DNA of 64,000 nt from Gonapodya prolifera JEL478 (Eukaryota > Monoblepharomycota > Monoblepharidomycetes > Monoblepharidales > Gonapodyaceae), in NCBI GenBank assembly GCA_001574975.1, contig KQ965785.1, forward strand, positions 152,916 to 216,915, read 5' to 3'. A program made the translations under genes and the position numbers. The notes under the pieces were generated by a model that was not told the origin of the DNA, searched no databases, and was given only the letters and a program-made list of their open reading frames with translations. How positions within the stretch are numbered: position 1 is the first letter of the stretch; the number at the start of each line of letters is the position of its first letter. Shown here in pieces: positions 22,212-36,621 of this stretch.

Positions 22212-25015
22212 TTTCACTTGACCCAGCCCTTGCGAGCGTTTTCAAAACCGTATGCTCTGTTTTTTGTGATGATTGTTGATTGAGATAATTTGTGACGTAT
22301 GATAATGCGATAAATAAACGACGGTCGACGATGAAAGCAGAGACCAGCTTGCCGTCATGCTCGACAAGACCATCGACCTCTGAGCGACTCCGGGCGATCA
22401 ATCACAAGTGATTGACTGCTCCTCAGGCCTTGCTTACGTATGTCTCATCTGACAACGTAGCAGGGCTCGCCAGTACGGTGAGAGAAAATGCGTCTGCCGT
22501 CTCTGTGTTAGATGCATACCGTACTGCCGCAGCGCGACGCATTATGCGAGACCACGCACAATCACAGAACCTTCACACTTCATATTTCCGACAACGAGCC
22601 CTTCCTTGGCTCTTGAGCGGCTAATCCTGGTGCCTGCAGGCCCGTGGGCGTGCATGCGTACCTTCAGGTACTTGATCTATCCACTTCACTTCCGGGTGAC
22701 CACTTCTGAAACGATCTCGCCGGTATAGTAACTGCTGACTATGAACTACTCCTTGCCCTTACAGCACGTCATGAGGTGATCGCAGGTGACAGGTGGCAGG
22801 TGGCAGGTACGCCGGGAAACAATCACCCGTATTTTTGCGCTCCTCGCCCTTGCCCTTGCCCTTGCCCTTACCGCCAGGTATGATGTGGGAAACAAAATCG
22901 CCCTGTGTGGTTTTCCGCTCCTCAAACAGCACAGGTGCAACAGGTGCCACCCAAGATCGACGGTGCCTGGTGATGACACCCACCTCCCTGGTGGCGGAAC
23001 TGTAATCGGACGCAAGTCGCAAGTCGCCACTGGGCATGCACCATTTCTTGCTCTTGCTCTTGAACTTATGTGGAAAAGCGGTGTGGCTCATCCCGACGAC
23101 GTAGCGTGGATCATAATATGGTATGGTTCCCGCGCGCCATGTGCCAGGTCTCGCATAGTATTTTTTTTGTGGATTGTGAAGCAAGAAAGAGCCTGAGAGA
23201 TCTGAGATCTTTGGTGGAAGAATCCCGTAGCCCCGAGCTCGACTTGATGCGACCACTTCGAATTTTCTTCGCTGTCGAAAAGAATGCGACATGGGTGCAA
23301 GAAAAGTGATCGATGAGAAGATTTTAAGTAAATTTTTGTTCTTGTACCAATTGCACATGCGACTGTCAAGCACGAGTGAGCAGCTGCTTGATGTGCGGGC
23401 GATCGGGGTTTGATCGGCTTCAGTCCCACCGGGCTATCAACAAAAACTTTGCCAACTACGACACACAGAGTGCCAAAACTGCCATCTGCCATTGCGTGGC
23501 CTTGACAATAAAATAGTATGTCCTACCCGACGACGTGGCAAATTTGGTCAGTCTGAGTTGGCGGGGTGGTCGGATGATTCGAAGTTTTGTGGGCAAGCAA
23601 CGGCAACTTCTTCACAACCCGAATCAAGCAACAAGACACACAAATCCGCGAGAGCAAAATGTACTATTCCCTTTTCCATCCTTTACCGCCAGGAACCAGG
23701 AGGAAAACAATATAAGATGGTTTGCGGATCGCCAAACAAGGTAAGCTCGCCCGAGGAGCCGCGGGACCGTTTGTTTGTTCGGGCTTTTGAAGATGAAATG
23801 GGAGAAGGGAAGAGTGGGGAAGTGGGCGGATTTGAAGTGTTGGTGATGTGCGTGCATTTGAACGTGGAAAATGAATTTGGGAAGAGCCGCTCCCTCACGA
23901 AAATCATGCATTTTTGATCCGGACCACTCCTGCATTACATTTTGTATTCTGAGCTCGGCTTCATTTTTGCGGCGAGTTTCCGTGCTCGTGATGGAAGAAC
24001 AGACTTCTTGCGCACCTGACCTGACCAATTTCTTGTGTCTAGGGAGCACGTCACGAAAGTTCACTGGCGGTTGATTGTGTTCTGCCGCCCGCCACCGTAG
24101 CACTCCTGCGGACAGCCGGGGCTCGGCGCCTCGCGAAAGACGGCGAACGCAGCGTGCGGGCGACTCCGCGCGTCCGGAACGCGCCGGATAGATGAGTGGG
24201 AAGGGCGTCGTGCTGGTGCTGCGCAGGTGAGTTCGCTTCTCGCATTGACACCCCCCCCGAGGGTTATAGGACGCCACATGAAATTATCACTCAAAAGACT
24301 CGCCAAAAGTGTATTTATATCGCGCTTTTAATTGTGCACTCTTCGATCCGATTGTTCGCTGCTCGTTCCGATGATGTGCTGATGAGAGCCGGCTTTTTCT
24401 CTGGCTTTGTTTGCTTTTGCCTGCGCCTCAAAATAGCCGGTCCCTTCGGTGCCAAAATCCACTCTCCTTCTCATTTTTATCATCGGCTTTCATCTGCCAA
24501 ACTCTCCCGACTCAACTTCCTCAAAGTTGCTCTCTCCATCGCTCCACCGCCCGGCCCTCCCCCTCCGAGGCCCACCAGACGTTGCGCACTGTCACGGCTC
24601 GCCAGTCCTAATCCACCGCCCTCTCCCCCTCATCCCCTGCCCTCGAGGTATCCATAGGAGACTCATCGCACTCGATACGAGTCTGCCATCTGCACCCAGC
24701 TTGCTTGCCTGCCTGCCGTCTTCACCCCCCTTCGCCGGGCCATCGAATAGCCTTCCGACCCACCCGGGCCTGACCTGCTGCCAAGCCATCAAACCGCGAA
24801 CGACCTCCCATCAGGAGTCCAGAAGAGATTCGCATCGAAGTCAGTAGAACCCGTGAGTGCCTTCTCGAGGCCGGACGGCGGGCGGGGGGTCGGTCGCTCC
24901 GCGTGCCCGCTACGCACCAATGACACACCGCACTAATGACACACACTGACCGCATCACCTCACTCTTCCGCACCATTACGATTCCCCACTCCACGTACGC
25001 AGCTCACACACCTCC
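22212..25015. other. 2.8-kb stretch without a convincing gene
   Basis: Open frames here are short, overlap on both strands and show no family motif. The right end (about 24300-25015) looks like a promoter and leader of the next gene: TATA-like TATTTATATCGCG near 24310, then a long pyrimidine-rich tract. Confidence 0.5.
22846..22869. repeat. Hexanucleotide repeat (GCCCTT)4
   Basis: Four perfect copies in tandem in a gene-poor stretch. Confidence 0.85.
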
Positions 25016-28016
<3,001 letters not shown>

Positions 28017-28376
28017 ATGGAAGAATTCCCCGACTTCACTCCCCTCCCGCCCCGCATTCTGGGCCGAACCTCCCTCCGCGACGAGTATCCATCCACGATC
28101 GCTTCGGAAAAGATCAAGGAGCGGTGCAAACGGATGCAGCGGGAGGAACACACCGCCTTTGCGCTTTTCGCCCTCCCGGTGCAACCACCCATTCGTATCC
28201 AAATCCACTATCACAATCGGATCAGCGCATGCGATTACTCCCGACGAGCTCGGCATGAGCCCCATCACCAGCGACCGAGCTCGGTTGGGGGGACCATCTC
28301 ATTCGACGGATGTTCGGTTGCTTCGACCTCGCACGTATTAGCGGGGATGAAGGGACCAGAGATTTGGGACTCGTGA
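28017..28376 (+). CDS. Possible small unknown protein (119 aa)
   Basis: Open frame MEEFPDFTPLPPRILGRTSL... beginning about 250 nt after a TATA box and a pyrimidine-rich leader. The first 65 residues have coding-like composition (IKERCKRMQREEHTAF, VQPPIRIQIHYHN), but the second half is low-quality and may be read-through past a splice donor. No family recognised. It could be the 5' part of a larger or broken gene. Confidence 0.3.
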   Translation: MEEFPDFTPLPPRILGRTSLRDEYPSTIASEKIKERCKRMQREEHTAFALFALPVQPPIRIQIHYHNRISACDYSRRARHEPHHQRPSSVGGTISFDGCSVASTSHVLAGMKGPEIWDS

Positions 28377-28528
28377 TGCATCCGCTCGGCTTTCCTCTCC
28401 TCTCCCGTTTCTGGCGCAGGCGCCCCGGGCGGACTCTTTTTCGTTGAACACGAACACTTCACTTTCAGTACTGTGTGCATTTATTCCCATTCCTTTTAAT
28501 TCTGGTTTTTCTTCATGGTAGATATGGA

Positions 28529-28547
28529 TCGGTATTAGATTATCACT
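28529..28547. repeat. 19-nt direct repeat, copy A
   Basis: TCGGTATTAGATTATCACT, identical to 30301-30319. Confidence 0.8.
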
Positions 28548-30300
28548 TTTTCCACTGTATGATTTGCATGAGATTTGTGCCCCATTGCTTTTCGGCCAGG
28601 CATAATTTTGCAAAAAGTCCACATAAAACATCTCGCTAGATTTCATCTTTTCTTTATTTTGACCGTTTTCATGTTTTTAGAGATTTGAGAGAACTTGGAA
28701 AACTTCTCTTTTTCGGCGTTTCATATATTCAAGTGTTTACTTTTTGGCCAAGGGAGACAACCCCGCCGGAAGTATCGCGTCGCAAAGATTGCGGAAGACT
28801 ACGTCACTGCGACGTAGATAGTTGGTCATATCTCTCCTGAGAGTGCTCCTCCTGTCTGTCCGCAAAGGGAACTGTGAGGGGGCTCGGGCATGGACTGGTC
28901 ACGTGACCTTTGGGCATGGCCACCGACGAACAGGCCACACTCCGAATCCATTTGTGGCCTAGCGTAAAACTAGATTTAACCGATTTATAAACGCTGTAGT
29001 TCTTCATCAATAAGCTAGTCTTCGTACACTCGTCCCTCGCTCTGCTCTGCTCTTGCTCCGCTCGCTTCCCAGGTCATTTGGTTTGACCTCTCGGCTCTCT
29101 TGCTCTCCTCTGCCCCTGCTCCGCCTATATCTCGCTCGCCCTCCACGCGCCCTTGCACCCACTCAACCACCCTCGCCCGGCTCCCTCCACAGAACACCGA
29201 CCACAGAGCATAATGATGTGGCCTCGATTCTGAACGACGGAATGGCCCCGGGCCGCCGAGGAGCTCACACCATGCACGGAAGAAGCTTCGTGATGCGGCG
29301 TGTCAGATGAGACGCAGTTACACTTGAAACGGTGGTCATTTCTGATGAGCGCCGCACAACCCAATGGTGATGGTCTCCCAACTGGGATTGTACCTAAACA
29401 CATGTGAAATCCAAATTCTACAATTTCACCAAAAAGACTAGAGCTCAAGAAAATTCGTAATTCGCTAAAAGGGGGCGAAACTTCAGACTCCTTGGTCAAA
29501 ACAGTTGCATGTTTTTGCATTACTTCAGTGGCCGAAAAGCCACGTTAAAGATTTGAGAATGCGAAACACTTTTTTTTTGCAAAAATGGTCGGGACGGCGG
29601 ACGCTCGTTCACCCAACACTTCACTATGCAAGCCCATGTATCATTCTTCAGTTTTCCACTTTTGGATATCTTGGTGGAGTACAGAATCGGAATATCACTT
29701 TGTGTATCGTCGGTGAAGATATATTACACAAGTATATATATATTCCTTATCTATTGGGATAAATCGTACCGACATTCTGTTTGCATTTCCTCGTAGTTCC
29801 CATTTCTCTAACTATGTATCTACATCAGTCCACTGTATGAATTGCTTTTCGAATGCGAAACACTGACAATACCACTCAGGTTGACGCTCTTTTATCGAAA
29901 GAGACGCATGATCCAAAATGAAAAGCGGATAGACTCACGTAACGAGACAGCGATAGAACGCCAGTGCGCGATCAAAGAAACGTTTGCGTTGTACTTTTAC
30001 GTTGATAGATTGCACGGCATCATGATCAAGTTGATTCCCCTGTACTGTATATCACGTTTTTGCGCCTGAGATTTCAGGCCCAAATGGAAGGTGTAGAGAA
30101 GCATTTCGCGTTTGGGTCGGAAGTGACCTGTACATATATGTCTTGAGTCACCATTGGCAAAGTGTTTGGGTTCGACTGCATTTGAGCCTTGGCAACACGT
30201 CCGGCCCTTTAATTCGCCGTAACAGGCACCTCGAGCCAAATAATCTGCAGTGGCGACGTTTATGAGCCTTTGCACCATTGCTGTTTCCCTTTTCTAAATC

Positions 30301-30319
30301 TCGGTATTAGATTATCACT
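30301..30319. repeat. 19-nt direct repeat, copy B
   Basis: Identical to 28529-28547, about 1.77 kb away; flanks are only weakly alike. Confidence 0.8.
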
Positions 30320-30582
30320 CCACTTGCTCATGCCATCCTTTTCCTGTGTAAATTTCTGTTTCCATTTGCTGGTGTCGATTTCTAGGAATCTCGGTTCGAT
30401 TATCAACCCAGTGTAAGGTACCTTCGATGGCGCAGCATTATTACACATGTACATACATCCTCATCTGTTGGGATGAATCAGGATGAATCAATAAATGCGT
30501 CGGAGGGTCTGGGGTACTTCTGTGTTCCGGCCCGGCAAGGTCGGAGCCACCTGTCAAATCCTTCACCCATCCCTTCCACCTC

Positions 30583-31491
30583 ATGCCCCCTCTCTCCATC
30601 ACTCCCGTGCGCCCGCTCTCCCACGGCGACGACGACCGCCCGCCCGACCCCGTGTTTCGGGTACGCTCTGCCGAGCTCCTCGTCGAGGAGCAAGCAGTGT
30701 TCGCGAGCTTCGGCAGGTTGGAGCGAGCACTGATGGCTCGCAGATTGTCGGAACCACCCCCACCGCCGGGTCGGGGCACGCGGAGGCTGTTCCCGGAGTG
30801 CAGGCTGGCCGGTGAGCTGCGGTTTTAGGCGTCCCGTCTGATTGTGCGACTTCCCTCGGTTGACATGTGAAATCCTAAGATGCGGCACCCCAATTCCCGA
30901 CCCCCCCAGCGCACTTGCCCGGCGTCGAGGAGGAAAAATCTCCTCCTCGCGACGACGCGAATGCTGGCGAGGAGCAAACTATTCCCCCTGCCTACCATTT
31001 CCCTGCGTCAGGGCCTGCCTTCTCGGCAAAAACGGCCGACAACACAAACCACCCGCACTACCCGTCCACGCCCTCTGCATCCCCTTACAACGTATTCGAG
31101 GCCCACGTGCCGCTTGCACGCTCCGCGGACGGATTTTCGACCCTCGGCCTGCCGACTCCGACCCTGTCTCCCACCCCCTTTCCTCGAGAGCAGCTTGTAA
31201 ATTCGGAACCGCCTGGCGCGACGAGGCTGTATAGGAGGAGGTCTTCGGTGACCTCACTGTCGGCGGTTGCGGGGAGGCTGAGGAATTATAGACCGCTGAC
31301 ACTCAACTTGCCGGACAATATCCGCGTCACGCAGTTTTTGAAGGGAGGGTTTGGAAGGCGGAAGTCGATGTTGGATCGTAAGTTGCGAGTGGCTTTACGG
31401 CTGGTAGCTGTTGTTTTAACAATTGTGTGTCCGTTATTGGCAAAAACGGCCGCGCTCAAAAGGAGACCGTCCTCACTCTGAAAACCCATGA
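30583..31491 (+). CDS. Unrecognised 241-aa fungal protein
   Basis: Three exons, 30583-30811, 30910-31377 and 31463-31491, total 726 nt with matching phases, so it is probably a real gene. The N terminus MPPLSITPVRPLSHG leads into FRVRSAELLVEEQAVFASFG, predicted helical. The middle is Pro/Ser/Thr-rich. The C-terminal part is basic and most protein-like: RLYRRRSSVTSLSAVAG, RLRNYRPLTLNLPDNIRV and FLKGGFGRRKSMLD. RRRSS and GRRKS look like basophilic kinase sites. No signal peptide or membrane span. I do not recognise the family and propose no function. Confidence 0.6.
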
Positions 31492-32471
31492 CGTTGGCGC
31501 ACCACACAACTTGGAAACAATCAACTGCCTTTTGCTCTCCCGTACTGTCTTGGAGGAGGAGCGATTACAACCACGTCCACCATGCTTTCTGAGTTATCAC
31601 AGAGTCAGACTCATCAATCATTCAGCCAGTGTGATCAATTTTAGCATGCTTCAAACATTTCCCTTTTTTATGTATTTCAGTTTGGTTTGCATATGAATAA
31701 AACGACGAATAACGTGCAGAAAAGAGCGTGGGCGAGTGGTGTTTCTGGAAGTTCCAAAAGGTTCATTGGAAACCACCATCACAGATAGCTCAACAAATTT
31801 TCTCTCAAGTATCTGACTTACGTATATTTGCTCCATTCATTTCATCTGGAGATACCACGTGGGGTCCTGGATGCAGGTGGCACAGAACCTGCGACCTGCC
31901 CCCACTGTTTGGACAATCGCCCGCCCGTACCACGACAGGAGGACCCAGAAACCGTCTCGGACGTTCTCCACTACTGCTAAGCCGCCGCTCTCCACCACTA
32001 CTTGGAACCTTTCCAAACGAGTAAGGTCCACTACCGTTCTCTTCCGCCATGTTCGGTCACGAGTCATCCCCCCAGTTTCATCTGATCGCCCGACTTGTTT
32101 CCGTCGCGGACCTGCCTTTGTCAAGCAGCGAGAGACACCCCGATTGGACCATCGACCGTCTGAGCAAACACGACGCCCGCCCGGGACACAAAGCCCCTTG
32201 CTCGATTCCGAGACACCACACCACTATCAACCTATACTCCTGGATGAAGCTCGATCATGGCGTAGTGTGATTCGTGTACCATTTTACCCAGATGGACGGT
32301 GAGTGGCTCCTCTGCGGCGCCGTGTCATTGCGGGCCGGGCTAACGCAATTGCTGAACGCCTCGTAGTCGCTGAACTCTCTTTCCTCAACCTTCTCGAAAC
32401 TTCGAAGGACAAGGACACTTTTGTAGCGAGGATTTTACGGCTGGATTACTGTTGGTGGACCAACGTTGCTG
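31492..32471. other. Intergenic or 5' leader, 1.0 kb
   Basis: Some short plus-strand frames (for example from the ATG at 32049), but none joins in frame to the next gene in a convincing way. Probably promoter and leader of the nuclease gene. Confidence 0.4.
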
Positions 32472-35400
32472 ATGTCGCCCCAATTGTGGATGTCGGAAAC
32501 CGCACGGTGAGTTAGCCCGGTCGACAACGCCTGCTTAATGAACCACGTCACTAACGTACGGTTACAGGACTGGGATATTCGATCTCGATAGCGTCCCAGA
32601 GTTCATACCCACGCCAGCAACAATTCCTTCCCCACCAAGCGATGCTGCGCGCGAATCAAAGGCGAAACTCTCGTACGCCTCAGTCGCGTCCGTCCCTTCC
32701 GACAAAAAGTCCGACGTGAAGAAGGTCAAATCATCAAAGACAAAGACCTCCTCCTCCTCGACTTCGACGCCCATCCGAATGGTCCGACCAGTCACAGTCA
32801 ACGTCGCCTCCACGTCACCTGCAAACCTCCCCGCGCCGCTCGACTTTCCTCCCATACTGTCGCGGGACTCGAAATCACTCGTGCCCGCTGTCGACGACAA
32901 GGCCCTGTCCCGCTCCGCCAAGCGCAGACGGCGACGCGCGCGAAAGGCCAAGGGAGTGGAAGTCGTTGGCAAAGGGGATACCGGGGCCGGGGCAGGCCTC
33001 GCGATCGACCACTCACATGGCGTTGAAGATGACGATGGTATAGCGGACGACGAGAGCGAGCACCCGAGGAGTGAGCGGGGTGGAGGTGCAGAAGAGCACG
33101 AACTGGAGTTACCGGCCGCTGATGTGACCGCACTTCTCAACGCACTATCGGTGCCCTTCAGCGGTATCACTATCACACCTCCCAACTCAGAACCCTCGAT
33201 TGTCTTCCCTCAGGCGGTGGGCACTGACATCGGCTCTCCCTTGTTACCGATACCATCCCTTGGCGCTTCACGCACTGGGCCCGAATCTCCCGCCACGCCC
33301 ATCGTAGATGACTTTGAATTCGAAATCGAGCCCTACTTTGCGGACGATTCTCCCTCCAAAGGCCGCTACCAACTTGGGAACGACACCGGGTCCTCTCAAT
33401 TGCCAACAACGGGGTCCATCGCCTCGCTTCGGACAGCATCTTCGTCTGTACTCGAGAGCAACACCGACTCGGACGCCGTGGCTTCTCCAGGCCGCCGTCG
33501 CAATTCCAACGTCAACGAACTCAAACCGCCTCTCCTCGCACCATTCGGTCATCTGGCACAGCAAATGCCTCGAGGGAACTCGTTTTCAAGAGTAACTGCT
33601 TCTTCGGATTCGAGCGCTCCGTCTTCCCCGATTGATATCTTCAGCAGCAGTCGCCACCCCTTGGGCGGTCACTCGCCCCGTTCACATCTCTTTGGCCCCC
33701 TCAATCCACACGCCCAGTATGCGCCCCTCTCCACCTCTCAGGGCTCATACCACCCTCGGAACTCACATGGTCATTCACCGTACCTCACGGACGAGAGTGG
33801 CGGCGAGGAAACACTCGGCGGGTGGAGCGTACCCACGGGAAGCTTCCGGGCATCCCCACACAGCCGCTCCCTCAATCTCCATCCAGGAGCCGCTGCCGCC
33901 GCTACGCACTACGGGGGGCGGCGACGCTCGTCTTTCGCTACTTCCGAATTGGCTGTCGACGGTGAGACATCTGCGGGGATCGGGCCAACGCCGTTCGATT
34001 TGGCCGGTCTCGACATCCCACCGAATCTTCCCGTCGATATGTTCTCGCGGTCGAGCTTTTGGCCGGGATCGTCGGGCCAGATTGTGCTTCCTATCCGACG
34101 CTGGCGAAATGGCGGTTTGGTTGGAGGGGACAACCGCAACTTTTCTGTTGGGAGCTACAACGTGCTTTGTCCCTTGTACGCCACAACACTTAAATTTTCT
34201 GCGACGGATGAGAAGTATTTGGATTGGGATTGGAGAAAGTGGAGGATTTTGGAGGAGATCGCGGTGTACGGTCCCGACATTCTTTGTTTGCAGGTTGGTG
34301 GAAAGTCCTACTGACGTTTTAAGCGATCCTTACTGACTCCCGTGTTTTAAAACATCGATTCTTTACAGGAAGTATCACCTGCGGAGTTCAACGGGTTCTT
34401 CTTCCCCCAGCTGCAAGCCCTCGGATACGATGGTATCTTCCAGCCGAAGAAGAAGCAACACGCCATGGACGGATGTGCTACTTTCTGTGAGTCTCCAGTT
34501 GTCAAATCCGCCTGTAATAAGTTAACTGATACCAAACTCTGGCCGTTCAGACAAACAAAGCAAGTTCCAACTGCTGGTCGTGCAAGCTTTCCGGTACCAC
34601 GACATATCAATCGCGGAACAAGGCGGTGCAAGCGAGAAAAGGGACACGTTTGTGCGGGACTTGGCGTTGAGGTTCAACCCTTTCGACAACGTGGCGTTGA
34701 TCGCTGTGTTCCGGAACAAGTACACCAATGTGAGTGAAAATCGAAAAATCGTACCCGCTGTAACTCTTGCCTTACATGCCGTATCCATCTTACAGGCTCG
34801 TTTGCGTGTCGCGAACACTCACTTCCATTGGGACCCTGCGTACCAGGACACCAAGCTCCTCCAAGCCTGTGTTCTCATGGATTGGCTATCATTCTACCAT
34901 CCTGAGCACCCTCTCATCATCTGCGGTGATCTTAACTCCCTTCCAACGGACCCTGTTGTTGATCTCATGCTGAAAGGAACCGTACCGACTTCCTGCTTTG
35001 GAGATCGGGATTTCGGCAAGTTCACACAAGGAAGGGAAGCCGTAACGCATTCGTGTCGTCTGGACGAGGCCTACAAGACACAAGGGGATGAGAAGGATTT
35101 GCCCTTCACGAACGCTACACCGGACTTCAGGGGTCATATTGACCACATCCTTTACACCTCCACTGATCTTCTCCTGAGAGATGTTCTGAGGGGTGTAGAC
35201 TCGGATTACCTCGAATCTGTCGGTGGCCTCCCCACGGCGTTGTTCCCCTCGGACCATTTGTTTCTTCTGGGATGGTTCAGAGAGCGGAGGGAACCCACAT
35301 ACCGCAGGGCAACGAACAGCCCACGTTTGGGTCCTGCTAGCGCACTCAGTCCTCGCCTGACTGGCCAGGTCTCAAGCAGCCCCAGGGTCCCTTCACCAAT

Positions 35401-35554
35401 GTTGGGAAGCCCGAGGATGACGATGAGTCCGAGAACTGGGTCGATGAGAGGGGGATCATTCTTGGGGAGTAGTCCACCAGCGTTTGGGTTGGACGGGGGT
35501 CTGGGGGCGATGAGGTGGGACCCGGCAAGTGGAGGAAGGAGTTGGAATCGCTGA
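32472..35554 (+). CDS. Ccr4/Angel-type EEP-family nuclease (probable poly(A) deadenylase)
   Basis: Mg2+-dependent endonuclease/exonuclease/phosphatase-fold enzyme. Exons 32472-32506, 32568-34293, 34369-34486, 34551-34729, 34796-35554; total 2817 nt, 938 aa, phases consistent. The first 550 or so residues are Ser/Pro-rich and low-complexity, with a Lys/Arg cluster (SAKRRRRRARKAKG). The catalytic domain shows FSVGSYNVLCPLYAT, DILCLQEVSP (metal-binding Glu), MDGCATFYKQSKFQLL, VANTHFHWDP, IICGDLNSLPTDPVVDLM, DFRGHIDHILYTS and FPSDHLFLLGWF (catalytic Asp/His). The C-terminal tail is a Ser/Arg/Pro repeat (SPRLTGQ, SPRMTM). The leucine-rich repeats of true Ccr4 are absent, so Angel/Ngl-like roles in mRNA or RNA 3' trimming are equally possible. 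The first, 35-nt exon is the weakest part. Confidence 0.85.
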
Positions 35555-36109
35555 GCAGTCGTGTTGTTACTTGGACTGGGAAAGATGAATGAGTTGGTTG
35601 GAGGCGAGGTCGATGAAGGGGAACTTTGGGGTGCAATCATGGCAAAAGCAACAAAAAAAATGGATGGTGAGGCACGTAGGTCGGATGGGTGCAATAGTGG
35701 AGTACCAGAGGACAGACTAGTTATTCGTATTCGATTGCAACTTTGCCAATTTTCTTTTTGCTTTCTGAGCACCGTCAATTGTAGTTTTATTTCAATATTC
35801 AAGTGTCGAGCATTCAAGATCGAGCTTGATTCTTCCTCTGCCTTTGCTTTAGAAATGTGGCAGCGAGCTAAACGTAGTTATGACGCGTTCCCACAGATTA
35901 TGAGCAGGGTGAGACGTCAGTTTATGGCCATAATCAGTACCCACAAGCTCTTACTCCGGCTACTAGCGGTCACTGAAATCACAGCAAAGGCTTAATTTGG
36001 CTCGTCGCCGATTCGGGACGTCACATGATTAAGATCAGATCTGGCATCAGTATCACCTCAGAAATTCAATTCCGCTACTTTCCTGTTTCTTGAAAAGGCG
36101 TTCACGTGT
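35555..36109. other. Intergenic, 0.55 kb
   Basis: 3' flank of the nuclease gene; no gene seen. Confidence 0.5.
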
Positions 36110-36293
36110 TTATCAAAGCTACGGCCGTCAAAGCGTAATGTCTCCAATGGGGAATGATTACTTGTTCCACGTTGGTTGCGTTTGCACGGAGTGGAAAAAC
36201 TCCGCCGTCAACATTGCGGGAGCTGTATCACCATTTTTATTCCCAACGGCGGACGCGCCCGTGTTTTACAGGACGGGAGGGTTTGTGGGGTGA
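36110..36293 (+). pseudogene. Relic exon of an MFS transporter (duplicate of 38803-38980)
   Basis: The frame NSAVNIAGAVSPFLFP and ADAPVFYRTGGFVG matches the fourteenth exon of the downstream MFS gene (NSVVNIAGAVSPFLFP) almost residue for residue and even keeps the GTGAGT donor. DNA differs at many third codon positions. The segment before it (about 36150-36200) is recognisably related, but the exon start is degraded and no neighbouring exons were found. It is a leftover of a second, older copy that was under protein-level selection before being lost. Confidence 0.8.
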
Positions 36294-36621
36294 GTCTGGA
36301 GTAGTTGATGCACCGTGCCATGAGCCGATAAATCCTTGGCACGTAGCACCGGATGCTTTGCAATTTCCATCACTGACGCAATCACGATTTACTTGTGAGG
36401 GCATTAAAGGCTTCTACCAACCTTATATGCATTCATGTCAATTGATATTTGAGACCTAAAATAAAATGTCTCAAGCAGTGCCAAGATTGTTGACTGGGAG
36501 ACGGAAGCCCGGCAATGTAATGCAACCGCGCCCTCCTTCGGTCGAGACTCGGACAAACAACCTCCCACAACATATCTTTCCCCCCCCCTCATGGCAATCG
36601 GCTACCTCTTACTTTGCCATC

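Larger units (their letters stand above)
28377..30582. other. 2.2-kb AT-richer gene-poor region
   Basis: Only short unsupported frames. It holds a TATA-like TTTATAAACG near 28984 followed by a CT-rich leader, several AT-rich blocks (TATATATATTCC near 29736), and a repeated 19-mer at 28529 and 30301. It may contain remnants of a mobile element, but no transposase or terminal repeats were seen. Confidence 0.45.

Noticed and set aside
22759-23373. 204-codon minus-strand open frame with a Gly-Lys run
   Set aside because: The run comes from the (GCCCTT)4 repeat; the rest has no recognisable domain and overlaps equally long frames on the other strand.
23624-24277. 217-codon minus-strand open frame
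   Set aside because: Composition is not coding-like and no family features are present; no supporting splice structure.
30160-30400. Possible tRNA B-box-like GGTTCGA sequences
   Set aside because: The bases after GGTTCGA do not fit the B box, and no matching A box or cloverleaf stems were found; no tRNA is called anywhere in the window.
32562-33185. 207-codon minus-strand open frame
   Set aside because: Antisense to the low-complexity N terminus of the Ccr4-type nuclease; Ser-rich translation reflects the codon composition of the real gene.
36178-36293. Considered as an alternative exon of the downstream MFS gene
   Set aside because: It duplicates exon 14 but lies upstream of the start codon, and the downstream gene is complete without it; a relic explains it better.
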